Below are positions 34,394 through 42,967 of a stretch of DNA of 50,895 bases, piece after piece (the stretch's first letter is position 1; each line of letters opens with the position of its first letter). Under the pieces are notes generated by a model, which worked only from the letters and a program-made list of their open reading frames with translations, did not search any database and was not told the origin of the DNA. The DNA is from QALR01 sp964466625. Its GTDB lineage: Bacteria > Bacillota > Clostridia > Oscillospirales > CAG-272. The stretch is from NCBI GenBank assembly GCA_964466625.1, contig CAYXQF010000004.1, positions 1 to 50,895 of the forward strand, written 5' to 3'. The position numbers were made by a program, and so were the translations under genes.

Positions 34394-34618
34394 TCAATCA
34401 AACGAAGGATTATAGGCGTAATAATTTTTAGAATCCATGTGATCCCGTGCGATTCGAAGCGCATCACCGAAGCGTTGAAAATGATTGATCTCTCGCTGGC
34501 GAAGGAATTTGATCGGATCGCGCACGTCGGGATCGTCCACAAGGCGCAGGATATTATCATAAGTCGCGCGAGCTTTTTGCTCTGCTGCAATCGCATATGC
34601 ACAACTTTTTACGCATTC
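34394..34618 (-). pseudogene. CotJC/manganese-catalase C-terminal fragment
   Basis: On the minus strand, immediately after the TAA of the PCP_red gene, 74 codons encode AAEQKARATYDNILRLV, DDPDVRDPIKFLRQREINHF and QRFGDALRIARDHMDSKNYY. This is the C-terminal quarter of CotJC/manganese catalase, including the di-manganese helix with EQKAR. There is no start codon in frame before an internal Met near the end, and no upstream N-terminal half, so it is a truncated relic. Gene identity rests on memory of the family C-terminus, which is distinctive. It implies the lineage carries or carried spore-coat-type catalase genes. Confidence 0.8.
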
Positions 34619-34870
34619 TTATTTCTTGTTTTTCTCTTTGGCTCTTTTGTCGTTGATGATCTGCATGTGTTCGGCTGTGATCAGTTCCACACCGTTTTCT
34701 CTTGCCCAATCCACACAACCTTTCAGAACGAGCGGCAGGAATACACGCGGTACGGCAAGCACGGTCTTTAACGCGTCATCGGTAAATTTGATCTTGTCAT
34801 CGACGCGGTCTGCCGCATAGCGAACAGATTCAAGAGAAGCCTTGCGCATTTGCAGGAGCTCTGCTCTCAT
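34619..34870 (-). CDS. PCP_red-like small protein
   Basis: An 83-residue protein whose C-terminal half, FTDDALKTVLAVPRVFLPLV and CVDWARENGVELITAEHM, fits the short PCP_red domain also seen at the end of the 57-kDa protochlorophyllide reductase subunit. Small stand-alone forms are found in Clostridia, with no proven function; the name does not imply photosynthesis. AGAGAGGTAAG precedes the start at 34870. Lysine-rich at the end. A relic of CotJC follows in the same frame. Confidence 0.65.
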   Translation of the reverse strand: MRAELLQMRKASLESVRYAADRVDDKIKFTDDALKTVLAVPRVFLPLVLKGCVDWARENGVELITAEHMQIINDKRAKEKNKK

Positions 34871-34956
34871 TTTTCTTACCTCTCTAAATTGTAATAAATT
34901 TTTTTACGGTACTGTCATGAAGCCAATATACGAATTAATTTTATGTGGTCAGAAGA

Positions 34957-36723
34957 TCAGAAAAGCTCCTGTTCTTCTCCGGTCCAATGTTCAAAATATT
35001 CGACGCCGCGCCATTTACCTTCGATGAATGCTCGATGCGAGGTTTCGATGTTTGCCCACTCATCAAGACGCGAAAGGTTATATGCACGCCAATCGGAGAA
35101 AAATTGATTGATCGTTTCGGGATCGTATTCGCCGCGAAGCATTGATGCGCGCTTGATACGGACATAACGGATAGAAAGACGATTCTTTTCCACACGCCAT
35201 AAGCGGAGCGGATCACCTTTGACGGCTTCTGCCGCACGATCGAAGAGTTCGGCGTATTTATCGAGTAATTCTTCACGAAGGAATCCATGCACCGGATTAT
35301 CATTGAAGCCAACGTGGATATTTTCTTTATCTGCTGTATCACAGATAAGGTCGAGATATTCCATCAGCGCGGGTGCGGCATCACCATAGAAGTAGTCCAT
35401 AAATTCACGCTTGTGTCGCTCAACGTCACACCACGGATCCCAAAGCAACTTGGAAATCAGATATAAGCGCAGTTCGTTGAAATCGACGCCTCCGCGAGAT
35501 GCGCCGTTTGCCTGCTCAAAAATGCCGCGCACGTTGTTTTTCACCATCGCTTGTATGTTTGGCTGAAGCACACGCCAGTTTGGGTGCGGCGTGGGATAGT
35601 GTGCAAAGCAGGTCGTGTAGTCCCAGATATACATACGGTCGCAGATCTTGCCCCAGTCACGCAGGTCAGTGAGGAAGCTTGCTTTGGAGCCATCGGGACG
35701 AATAACATTGCGAGTCTCATCGTCGCACGTTTCAAACGGGTGTGCAAAGCACGCCTCGATCGAGCATAGACGGACGCATACGTTCTTGCGGTTTTTCGCA
35801 TATTTGGGAGCGGGACGAGTATAATGGTATGCCAGCGTATCGAAGATCACGTTAGGAAATTCATCTTCCAGCGCTTCGGCGATGCGGTTTACAAAACGCA
35901 GAAGCGTGCCGGAAGGAGAACCTTCCTCACGGTCAAGAGCAAGACAATTTTCACATTGACAACTATCGTGCCAGTCATTTTGAGAAATGGAGATGATGCG
36001 TGCTTCGGGGTGTTCAAGGAGCGCTTTTCTGACGGAAGCAAGGCAGACCTCGTATACTTCGGGATTGGTCAGACAAAGCTGGGTTCTGCCACCGTCACGG
36101 ACAACACGCTTGCCATCGATGAGAGAATAGTATTCGGGGTGTGTTTCTCCGTAAACGGCGGTTGGCACCATCTTTTCAAAGGTATGCACATACCATGCAT
36201 ACGGCATATAACCACCCATACGTGCAGGTATGCGATGATGGGAACCATTGAAACGGCAACGAACGGAAAAACGCGGATTTTGCACAGCATCGGCATAGTT
36301 GTGTTCACGGTATTCAAGACGAGGGACTTGTCTGATATCATAGTCACCGATGGTAAGATCGGGAATGGTTGGGATTTTCTCACAGTTACTCGTAAAGAAA
36401 CGGCATCCGAGGGATTCTAAAAATTCATAAACACCGTAAATGACGCCTCGGTTTCCGCCGACAATACACAGGCGGTCATCATCGGTCACAATGCGGAAGC
36501 CGTCCTCACCGAGATCAGAAGTATCCATACCGGCAATATCACCGATATAAATTCCCGGTGCAGGTGATTTACTTTTTTTGATTTGGAAAGAGGCGCAGGT
36601 CATGCGGTCGAAATAGTAGCGAAGTTCTTTTGCCGCATAGAGTGCTGTACTGTTGCTATCGGACAGCTGCTTTGCTGACAGATAAATGGAAACGAGAGGG
36701 TTTCTGTTTTGTGCAAGAATCAT
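34957..36723 (-). CDS. DUF4838 glycoside-hydrolase-like protein
   Basis: A 588-residue protein. Residues about 1-115 resemble the alpha-glucuronidase/hexosaminidase N-terminal beta/alpha domain (TALYAAKELRYYFDRM, GIYIGD, GGNRGVIYGVYEFLESLGCR). The rest fits DUF4838, with HPEYYSLIDGKRV, QLCLTNPEVYEV, ISQNDWHDSCQCENCLALD, FDTLAYHY and GIFEQANGASRGG. It lacks a signal peptide and so should act inside the cell, probably on oligosaccharides. Catalytic activity has not been shown for the family. AAAGGAG precedes the start at 36723. It is divergent to the glycoside hydrolase at 36945. Confidence 0.83.
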   Translation of the reverse strand: MILAQNRNPLVSIYLSAKQLSDSNSTALYAAKELRYYFDRMTCASFQIKKSKSPAPGIYIGDIAGMDTSDLGEDGFRIVTDDDRLCIVGGNRGVIYGVYEFLESLGCRFFTSNCEKIPTIPDLTIGDYDIRQVPRLEYREHNYADAVQNPRFSVRCRFNGSHHRIPARMGGYMPYAWYVHTFEKMVPTAVYGETHPEYYSLIDGKRVVRDGGRTQLCLTNPEVYEVCLASVRKALLEHPEARIISISQNDWHDSCQCENCLALDREEGSPSGTLLRFVNRIAEALEDEFPNVIFDTLAYHYTRPAPKYAKNRKNVCVRLCSIEACFAHPFETCDDETRNVIRPDGSKASFLTDLRDWGKICDRMYIWDYTTCFAHYPTPHPNWRVLQPNIQAMVKNNVRGIFEQANGASRGGVDFNELRLYLISKLLWDPWCDVERHKREFMDYFYGDAAPALMEYLDLICDTADKENIHVGFNDNPVHGFLREELLDKYAELFDRAAEAVKGDPLRLWRVEKNRLSIRYVRIKRASMLRGEYDPETINQFFSDWRAYNLSRLDEWANIETSHRAFIEGKWRGVEYFEHWTGEEQELF

Positions 36724-36781
36724 GATAACACTCCTTTATGTGATGACGTTTGGAAGGAGAAAACTATTCCTCTTTGTTTGC

Positions 36782-36811
36782 ATTATATCATGATTTTCTG
36801 ATGTTTGTCAA
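36782..36811 (-). promoter_or_regulatory. Promoter of the DUF4838 gene
   Basis: On the minus strand TTGACA (36806-36811) and TATAAT (36782-36787), spacer 18 nt. Confidence 0.78.
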
Positions 36812-36853
36812 TAAAGTCCGGCGTGCGATCAAAACCTGAAATTAAAAAACAAC

Positions 36854-36870
36854 ATGCAAAAGCTTTGCAT
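36854..36870. promoter_or_regulatory. Candidate operator ATGCAAAAGCTTTGCAT
   Basis: A perfect 17-bp inverted repeat, ATGCAAA-AGC-TTTGCAT, covers the -35 of the glycoside hydrolase promoter and lies between two divergent genes. The form suits a repressor dimer, for example LacI type, but no such gene is in the window. Confidence 0.5.
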
Positions 36871-36893
36871 ATGCAGAGGTTTTGTGGTATAAT
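36865..36893 (+). promoter_or_regulatory. Promoter of the glycoside hydrolase gene
   Basis: TTGCAT (36865-36870) and TATAAT (36888-36893) with a 17-nt spacer; the -35 is inside the palindrome. Confidence 0.75.
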
Positions 36894-36944
36894 GACCTTG
36901 GTATATCTGCATAGAATTTTGGTTTGTGAAAGGAATGATCGTAT

Positions 36945-39341
36945 ATGCAACGAAAAATGAAATTTTTAAGTTTTTGGTCCATCAATGACGGCGTAAAAAC
37001 GGAACCGCTTTGCCGACAGCTGTTGCAGATGAAAGAGCACGGTGTCGAAGGTGTTGTTTTTCACCCGCGTTTTTATCCCGGAAACCCTGATTATATGACG
37101 TCGGAATTTATTCGCGTTGTGGGTGAGGTCATTTTATATGCGAAGTCGATTGATATGGAATTTTGGATCTATGATGAAAACGGTTGGCCCTCGGGCGCCG
37201 CTGACGGTCAGGTGCTCAGAATGCACCCGAATTCTAAACGCTGGGGGCTTGCTTACTTGAACGAAAATGAGCTGCTTCCCGATGATAAAATTCTATGCCG
37301 ACATGAGGATAAGTTGGTCGTTGCGCGTGGCAGTAAGGGTGTTAGCCCTCTTTGCCGTGAAACGACGGATACGTTTTTGAAATTGACGCATGAACGGTAT
37401 TTTCGTGAGCTTCCTGCAGAGGCGTTTGATTATGTGACGGGATTTTTTTGCGATGAAGTGGACTATTTTCCAAGTCATTTGTTTGCCGAGGGTGCTGTGC
37501 CGTGGTGTGCGGATTTTGAAGCTGTTTACATAGAAAAATACGGTGTTTCTCCATGCGCGCAGTTGTGGGAGCTTTTTGATGTGGAAGCGGAGCACCCCGA
37601 ATTTAAGATTCGTTTTTGGGAAACGGCAGGAGATCTGATCGCGCGTAATTTCTATCAGCCGTATTTGCAGTGGTGTGAGGCGCATGGAAAATTGTTTACG
37701 GGGCATCTCAAGGGCGAGGAAAGTCCGTATTTTCAATTGATGTTCAGCGGCTCTTGCTTCACGCAGCTCAAAGGTCTTTCGTTGCCTGCCATTGATACGT
37801 TAGAGCGCTATCATGGCAATCATTTCTTCCCGTATTTGCTCTTTTCCGTTGCGGCACAGCAGGGAAGAGAGGGCTGTCTTGCCGAAGCTATGGGTGGCGC
37901 AGGCTGGGGTGTTGCACCTGATGACGTGGTGCGTTATATGTGTTGGCTTGCGGAAGCAGGTGTAGAACGAGTGGTGCTTCACTTGGGACAATTTTTGTTA
38001 AAAGCACAAGCGATTCGTGACTGGCCGCCGTCCGTTCCTCTGCATTTGTCATGGCATGAAGCTTTTGCTGACGTTTTGGAGGAGATCCGAACTTCCACAG
38101 CGCCGCTTCTGAATGCCGCATGGCAGACGCCAAAGGTTTTGATCATCACACCGACACGCGGCGTGATGGCAACTTATGCGCCGCATCATGCTCCCAAAAT
38201 CAATCTGCATGATGGCACGGGAATTCCCGATAGTGAAGCCGCAAAGATTAACGCGGATTTTCTCAAACTGGTGGAAGACTGTTATGATAGTGGTATGCAC
38301 TATCATTTTACAGAGGAGCGCGAGCTGAAAAATGCGTATCTTAAAGACGGAAAGCTTTGTCTTGGCGCGATGACTTATGAAAAAGTGTTGACTTCTGACG
38401 GTTGCCGCTTTGATTCTGATGAGCAAGCTTTGATCGATGAAATGGCGCGACAGGGAATGTTGATATCTCCTCCCCAAAAAACGAAGAAAAAGGTTGCACC
38501 GGATAAAGTAGTAAGCTTTGTGCCGCAACAAACTTCTTGGAAAATCGAATTTCCTCATGAGAATCGGTTGCTGGTGGCATGGACCGCTATGCCGAATGGG
38601 CATTTGCGTGCTGTGATCGAAATCAATCAAGTTTCTTCTCCGATGAAGCTGGTTTTTTCCGATCCGATCGATGAATTGCACACCAACGCGAAAATGCAAA
38701 TCGTAGATCAAAAGAATATTGTTCTCTCGGAAATAGGCGATGTTTTGACACTTGAAATAACACCTGATGAAAAACAGTCCTTGCCGTTTGCTTGGCTGTG
38801 CGGTGATTTTGCCGTGCGTGCTGTGGACGGTTGGCAGGAGTTTGATGATCATCAGCTTTCCTGCAATGGCAAATTCGTGCTTGATGGCGCTGAAAATGTG
38901 AAGAAACTGCATCAAGGTGAGCTTGTTTGCGAAGGATTGCCGTTCTTTGGCGGTCTTGTGAGGGCGCAAAAAACGATAATCTTGGATAAACCGTATAGAG
39001 GGACGCTCGCTTTCGATGGGCTTGCCGCGACTGCTGTCAAGGTTTGTGTCGACGGTGAGGAGATCGGCTGGTGGTGGGAGGAGCACCCGATCGCCGTTGA
39101 TCTTGCAGCAGGTGCGCATGTAGTGACGATTGCCGCCGCGCCGAGCACATACAATATGTATGGTCCGCATCATTATTATCTTGGCGATTGCCGTCTTACC
39201 TCACCCGACACCTTTTTCGGACGCGGCGGTTATACCGATAATGCCGATGCGCCTGCCAATACCTTTGTTGATACGATGCAATTTGTAAAATTCATCATCG
39301 GTGGAGATGTTGTATTTTTTGATGCTTTCCGTAGCGTCTGA
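36945..39341 (+). CDS. Glycoside-hydrolase-like protein (GH106/GH2-like architecture)
   Basis: A 798-residue protein. The N-terminal half looks like a TIM-barrel glycosidase: LSFWSINDGVKTEPLCRQLL, HGVEGVVFHPRFYPG and FWIYDENGWPSGAADGQV, a set I associate with alpha-L-rhamnosidase-like and uncharacterised families. About 440-560 holds a linker and beta region; the last 150 residues are a galactose-binding-like sandwich (GGLVRAQKTIILDKPYRGTL and VKVCVDGEEIGWWWEEHPI). No signal peptide, so intracellular. AAAGGAATG lies before ATG 36945. Family placement is moderate and catalytic residues cannot be assigned. Confidence 0.68.
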   Translation: MQRKMKFLSFWSINDGVKTEPLCRQLLQMKEHGVEGVVFHPRFYPGNPDYMTSEFIRVVGEVILYAKSIDMEFWIYDENGWPSGAADGQVLRMHPNSKRWGLAYLNENELLPDDKILCRHEDKLVVARGSKGVSPLCRETTDTFLKLTHERYFRELPAEAFDYVTGFFCDEVDYFPSHLFAEGAVPWCADFEAVYIEKYGVSPCAQLWELFDVEAEHPEFKIRFWETAGDLIARNFYQPYLQWCEAHGKLFTGHLKGEESPYFQLMFSGSCFTQLKGLSLPAIDTLERYHGNHFFPYLLFSVAAQQGREGCLAEAMGGAGWGVAPDDVVRYMCWLAEAGVERVVLHLGQFLLKAQAIRDWPPSVPLHLSWHEAFADVLEEIRTSTAPLLNAAWQTPKVLIITPTRGVMATYAPHHAPKINLHDGTGIPDSEAAKINADFLKLVEDCYDSGMHYHFTEERELKNAYLKDGKLCLGAMTYEKVLTSDGCRFDSDEQALIDEMARQGMLISPPQKTKKKVAPDKVVSFVPQQTSWKIEFPHENRLLVAWTAMPNGHLRAVIEINQVSSPMKLVFSDPIDELHTNAKMQIVDQKNIVLSEIGDVLTLEITPDEKQSLPFAWLCGDFAVRAVDGWQEFDDHQLSCNGKFVLDGAENVKKLHQGELVCEGLPFFGGLVRAQKTIILDKPYRGTLAFDGLAATAVKVCVDGEEIGWWWEEHPIAVDLAAGAHVVTIAAAPSTYNMYGPHHYYLGDCRLTSPDTFFGRGGYTDNADAPANTFVDTMQFVKFIIGGDVVFFDAFRSV

Positions 39342-39358
39342 AACTTATTATAAATGTA

Positions 39359-39406
39359 TTTTAAGAAAAGAGAGCCGTGCATATGCACGGCTCTCTTTTC
39401 TTAAAA
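39359..39406. terminator. 48-bp perfect palindrome, shared terminator
   Basis: Bases 39359-39406 are a perfect palindrome, 24 bp on each side of the centre GCAT/ATGC, with AAGAAAAGAGAGCCGTGC as the main arm. It lies between convergent genes and includes the stop codon of the recombinase (39401-39403). Confidence 0.85.
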
Positions 39407-40954
39407 GTTCCAATGGATCTCGATCGGTACTTCTTTTGTCCCGCAGATTCGTTTGCCGACGCGGATATGATCGATCAGCGCGGTAGCGAGCTCACGGGTG
39501 AGGTGCTTCGGGTTTATGTATTGCTCCACCAATTCGCGGTGATTGTCACCGAGGACTATTTTTTTATCAATGACGGAAAGTTCTTTTTCTGTACTTGAGA
39601 TCAAGAGCGCCAAGCGCTTTTTTTCGGCAGAAAAATTTTGAGAAAGATCGGCGAAATCGTCATCTGTCAAAAGCCCTTTCGTTTTATCAATATATAACAT
39701 GCGAATACCTTGTGTATATTCCTCCGCTTTTTTCTGATAAGAGGTAAGCGTTTGCAGGAGAAGATCCTTTTGCGCTTGCAGATCGTTTGCGAAAACGACT
39801 TTTCGAAGAAGCTGATCCTTGTCAAGATGCTCTTCGCAGAGGCGGTGAATTTCCTTCAAAATGACAGCCTCCAGCCATTCAACCCCAATAAAAGCACCCT
39901 CGCAAGCGCGATTGGAAATAAAACGTGTGCCGCATTGCAAATAGTATTTTCCGTGATTTTTGGAAGAGCGCATCACATAGCCGCAGCTCATGCAACGAAC
40001 CTTGCCTGCAAAAATGCCAATGTTTCCCGTCGCGTGAGGCTTATTTTTCTGTGCGATCATTTCTTGCACAGTGTTCCAAAGCGGACGGTCAATGATCGCT
40101 TCGTGTGTCCCCTCGACGATATACCATTCATTTTTGGCGCGAGGGCGGTTTTCTTTTGATTTATAGGAAATACTCCCGTATTTTCCTTGCACCATATTAC
40201 CGATATACATTTCATTGGTCAGCATATCGGAAATGGCGGGATATTTCCAAAGCGTTCTGCTTTTATTCGATGGACATTGATAGCGTAAACCTTGCAAACG
40301 CTTATATTCGGTGGGATTGGGTATCCCTCTATCATTAAGCATACGGGCAATCGCGGTCTTTCCATATCCTTGTGAAAAGAGCGTGAAAACCTCGCGAACC
40401 ACAGCGGCGGCTTCCTCATCAACGACGAGATGCCCCTTTTGATCGGGATCTTTTTTGTACCCGTAAAGCGCAAAAGAACCGATGTGAACGCCGTTTTTTC
40501 GTTTATTGTTCAGTACACTTTTGATGTTCTCGGACATATCCTCAAGATACCATTCGTTAACAAGTCCGTTGATCTGGCGTGATTTTTTATTTCCTTTGTT
40601 GGCTGTGTCGGCGTTATCCACAACGCTTACGAATCGAATACCAAGGGAAGGAAAGAGTCCGTGAATATATTTTTCCACCAATTCCAGCTCTCGTGTGAAT
40701 CGGGATTGCGTTTTACACAGCACGATGTCAAATTTTTTCGCCTCGGCATCTTTTATAAGACGGTTGAATTCGGGACGTTTTCTGTCAGCACCTGTGTAAT
40801 CATCGTCGCTGTAAATGTCATAAATATCCCAACCGTGTTCCATTGCATATTGTAAAAGCATATTTTTTTGGTTTTGAATACTTTCGGAATCATCTGTTTT
40901 TTGTTTTTTGTCGTGGTCTTCCTCGGAAAGTCGGCAATAGATCGCGGTTTTCAT
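39401..40954 (-). CDS. Large serine recombinase
   Basis: A 517-residue site-specific recombinase. The resolvase domain begins MKTAIYCRLSEEDHDKK with the catalytic serine region, followed by DIYSDDDYTGADRKRPEF and FDIVLCKTQSRFTRELELVE. The Recombinase domain (about 150-290) has NEWYLEDMSENIKSVLNNKR and YGKTAIARMLNDRGIP. A zinc ribbon follows (VRCMSCGYVMR and YYLQCGTR with a later C), then a coiled coil (about 390-470). It is the transposase/integrase type of clostridial integrative elements. ATG 40954 overlaps the TGA of a small upstream ORF. No other mobile genes or clear attachment sites are visible, so it may be the last piece of an element or a stand-alone unit. Confidence 0.9.
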   Translation of the reverse strand: MKTAIYCRLSEEDHDKKQKTDDSESIQNQKNMLLQYAMEHGWDIYDIYSDDDYTGADRKRPEFNRLIKDAEAKKFDIVLCKTQSRFTRELELVEKYIHGLFPSLGIRFVSVVDNADTANKGNKKSRQINGLVNEWYLEDMSENIKSVLNNKRKNGVHIGSFALYGYKKDPDQKGHLVVDEEAAAVVREVFTLFSQGYGKTAIARMLNDRGIPNPTEYKRLQGLRYQCPSNKSRTLWKYPAISDMLTNEMYIGNMVQGKYGSISYKSKENRPRAKNEWYIVEGTHEAIIDRPLWNTVQEMIAQKNKPHATGNIGIFAGKVRCMSCGYVMRSSKNHGKYYLQCGTRFISNRACEGAFIGVEWLEAVILKEIHRLCEEHLDKDQLLRKVVFANDLQAQKDLLLQTLTSYQKKAEEYTQGIRMLYIDKTKGLLTDDDFADLSQNFSAEKKRLALLISSTEKELSVIDKKIVLGDNHRELVEQYINPKHLTRELATALIDHIRVGKRICGTKEVPIEIHWNF

Positions 40955-41073
40955 GATGCTTGCCCTTTGCTTTGTTTGTTTTTTTCCATGCGGTTGATCA
41001 AATCGATCCACACCCGTGTGTAGATCGCGGCAGTAGGCTCTTTTTTGCCGTTTTTATATACGTTTGTAATCAT
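40951..41073 (-). CDS. 40-residue ORF coupled to the serine recombinase
   Basis: From ATG at 41073 (minus strand), 40 codons give MITNVYKNGKKEPTAAIYTR and then VWIDLINRMEKNKQS and GQAS. Its TGA overlaps the recombinase ATG as ATGA, so translation is coupled. GAAGG lies upstream. I do not recognise the family; small helpers often precede recombinases in clostridial elements. Confidence 0.6.
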   Translation of the reverse strand: MITNVYKNGKKEPTAAIYTRVWIDLINRMEKNKQSKGQAS

Positions 41074-41371
41074 AGCAAGACCTTCGTTCTTGTGTATTTG
41101 ACGAATTGGAAGCTATGAAAAAGTGTATATTCACAAAATTTCATAAAACTTCATAATTCTTCTTGAAATTTCATTTTTGTGTGTTATACTATATTCGCAT
41201 TGTGAACGGTAAATGCTGTTTTTCGTTATTTATCAATGGCAAAGGCTTTTTGCGTGCTTTGACAAAGGGTCCCCGATTGGATAAGGAGAGAACTCCAATC
41301 TGCCTTATGAGATCATCTCGGCGTTCACAGCGAACAATAATTTTCAAAATAAAGAGGAATGGCGCATCAAA
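41074..41371 (+). promoter_or_regulatory. Intergenic region with promoter and a degenerate upstream frame
   Basis: Repeated TTTCAT/TTCAT segments lie at about 41138-41172. TTGAAA (41163-41168) and TATACT (41185-41190), spacer 16 nt, may start the next operon. From 41285 on the sequence is open in the frame of the next gene and looks like coding sequence lacking an ATG start (see the repeat protein). Confidence 0.5.
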
Positions 41372-41944
41372 ATGGCAGATGAACTGAAGATCATCTATGA
41401 AGCAAGGATTTTCCCATGCGGCATTTACGAGTGTTTTGCAGATGCCTATTTTACTTTGCGTGACAAGCTTTCGCGCAAGGATCTGAAAGAAATTCGTAAG
41501 CATAGTCTTCGTGCGTTGGAGCGTAGACGCGGCAATCTGATCTTTCGTGATCTTGTGGCACATGCTGAAACGATCACGGTGGATTCTGTAGTTTTGGAAA
41601 AACTCACTTGTGTGCCGAAATACATGAAAATGACGCTTTTGAAGGAAGGGGACTTGGGAAAACCCTATTATGAAAAGGATCGTAGTGTGACTTACGAAAA
41701 TCTGCGTTATGAGATCATCGAAGAATTTATCAGAAATCACGATTTCGCTGAAAAAGAGGATTGGGACGATTTGCTTTCCGAAGAGATCTTGGCGGTTGAA
41801 AAGAGCGGATATTTCCCCAAGAATATTTTCATATGTTTCCAAGAAGCGCTTTGGGATTTTTGGAGAGCGGTCAGTTTGAACAATATCCGTGAGATCAAAA
41901 GGGCGTTGAAAAATTGTGATAAGGAGGAGGAAAATGGAAAATGA
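41372..41944 (+). CDS. Repeat-domain protein of unknown function (start uncertain)
   Basis: 190 residues from ATG 41372, but coding similarity starts further upstream. The second half, YENLRYEIIEEFIRNHDFAE and so on, to ECFA-like NIFICFQEALWDFWRAV and NNIREIKRALKN, is paralleled by a first half beginning LPYEIISAFTANNNFQNKEE (41300 onward, CTG start possible after AAGGAG) and running to GIYECFADAYFTLRDKL and KDLKEIRKHSLRAL. So this is two copies of one domain of about 70 residues, and the 5' end may be frameshifted. It overlaps the next esterase gene by 11 nt. No family recognised; the domain is mainly helical. Confidence 0.65.
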   Translation: MADELKIIYEARIFPCGIYECFADAYFTLRDKLSRKDLKEIRKHSLRALERRRGNLIFRDLVAHAETITVDSVVLEKLTCVPKYMKMTLLKEGDLGKPYYEKDRSVTYENLRYEIIEEFIRNHDFAEKEDWDDLLSEEILAVEKSGYFPKNIFICFQEALWDFWRAVSLNNIREIKRALKNCDKEEENGK

Positions 41945-42959
41945 TCTTTTGAAAATGCTCCGTGCGCATATTGCGGAGCACGGCTACGCAAAGCCTGAAG
42001 ATTTTGAAGGACTTACTTGCGTGCCGCCTATTATGAAGCGTGTCATGCTCGGAACGGAAACGGAAGATGATCTTTTTCGCTTTGAAACATGGATGATTGA
42101 CACATATATGCTGGAGTTTTATTGCTTTGAAAGCTTTTATGGTGCTCGTTTTTATGAAAATCATGCAGATTATGCGGCAGCGATCGCTTGGGAATATGCT
42201 ATGCTTCGGGAGAAGAAGCTTTTTCCCGAGGAGCTTTTGAAGGGTGGATTTTTCACGTTTTTCTATCAAGTCGTTTTTGAGTCCACAACGGAAGATATCA
42301 AGGAATTTCAACTGCGCTCTTATGGAGAGGCGGATACCTTTGAGGTGCGTCGGTTTGAAAATATGGCCTATCTCATTCGCTATCCGAAATCCTTTGAACG
42401 CGGGAAAAAATATCCTGTGATCCTTCTTTTGCACGGTGCGGGGAGTCGCGGCAAGCATATCGAAGTGCTGAAAAACAACAGCTATTTTGCGATCACGGAA
42501 AAGCAAGAAGATTTTCCGTTTATTACCGTAGCGCCGCTTTGCCATGAAAATTCTTGGTTTGATCTTTGGGATACGATGAAAAAGTTTGTCACACAACTGC
42601 GCACCTTTGATTTTTGCGATCCGAATCGTCTTTACGCGATGGGGCCGAGCATGGGTGGTTATGCGGTTTGGCAGCTTGCGATGACGTTTCCTTCGATTTT
42701 TGCGGCAATCGTTCCGATCTGTGGCGGCGGTATGTATTGGAATGCTGAACGCCTTTTGAACGTGCCTGTATGGGCATTTCACGGAGAAAAAGACGAGGTG
42801 GTTTTTCCCGAAGAAACGAAAAAAATGGTGCAGAACATCAATCTTATCGGTGGGCGCGCGCGCATGACACTCTATCCCGATTGCGACCATGATGCATGGA
42901 CGAAGACATATCAGAATCCTGAGGTTTTCAAGTGGTTGCTTTCCAAAAAGAAGGGGTGA
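41934..42959 (+). CDS. Carboxylesterase with N-terminal accessory domain
   Basis: A 341-residue protein. The C-terminal part (about 130-341) is an alpha/beta-hydrolase: VILLLHGAGSRGKHI, the serine elbow GPSMGGYAVWQLA, HGEKDEVVF and DCDHDAWTKTY giving Ser-Asp-His. The first 125 residues, with FEGLTCVPPIMKRVML and EKKLFPEELLKGGFFTFFYQ, resemble the upstream repeat protein (LEKLTCVPKYMKMTLL and SGYFPKNIFICFQEALWD). No signal peptide. It acts probably on a phenolic or acyl ester of carbohydrate. AAGGAGGAGG precedes ATG 41934. Linked to the repeat gene by overlap and to the sirtuin downstream by an 8-nt gap. Confidence 0.88.
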   Translation: MENDLLKMLRAHIAEHGYAKPEDFEGLTCVPPIMKRVMLGTETEDDLFRFETWMIDTYMLEFYCFESFYGARFYENHADYAAAIAWEYAMLREKKLFPEELLKGGFFTFFYQVVFESTTEDIKEFQLRSYGEADTFEVRRFENMAYLIRYPKSFERGKKYPVILLLHGAGSRGKHIEVLKNNSYFAITEKQEDFPFITVAPLCHENSWFDLWDTMKKFVTQLRTFDFCDPNRLYAMGPSMGGYAVWQLAMTFPSIFAAIVPICGGGMYWNAERLLNVPVWAFHGEKDEVVFPEETKKMVQNINLIGGRARMTLYPDCDHDAWTKTYQNPEVFKWLLSKKKG

Positions 42960-42967
42960 GAAAAACG

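Noticed and set aside
39342..41200. A complete integrative element with attachment sites around the recombinase
   Set aside because: I could find no matching direct repeats at the two sides and no cargo or conjugation genes.
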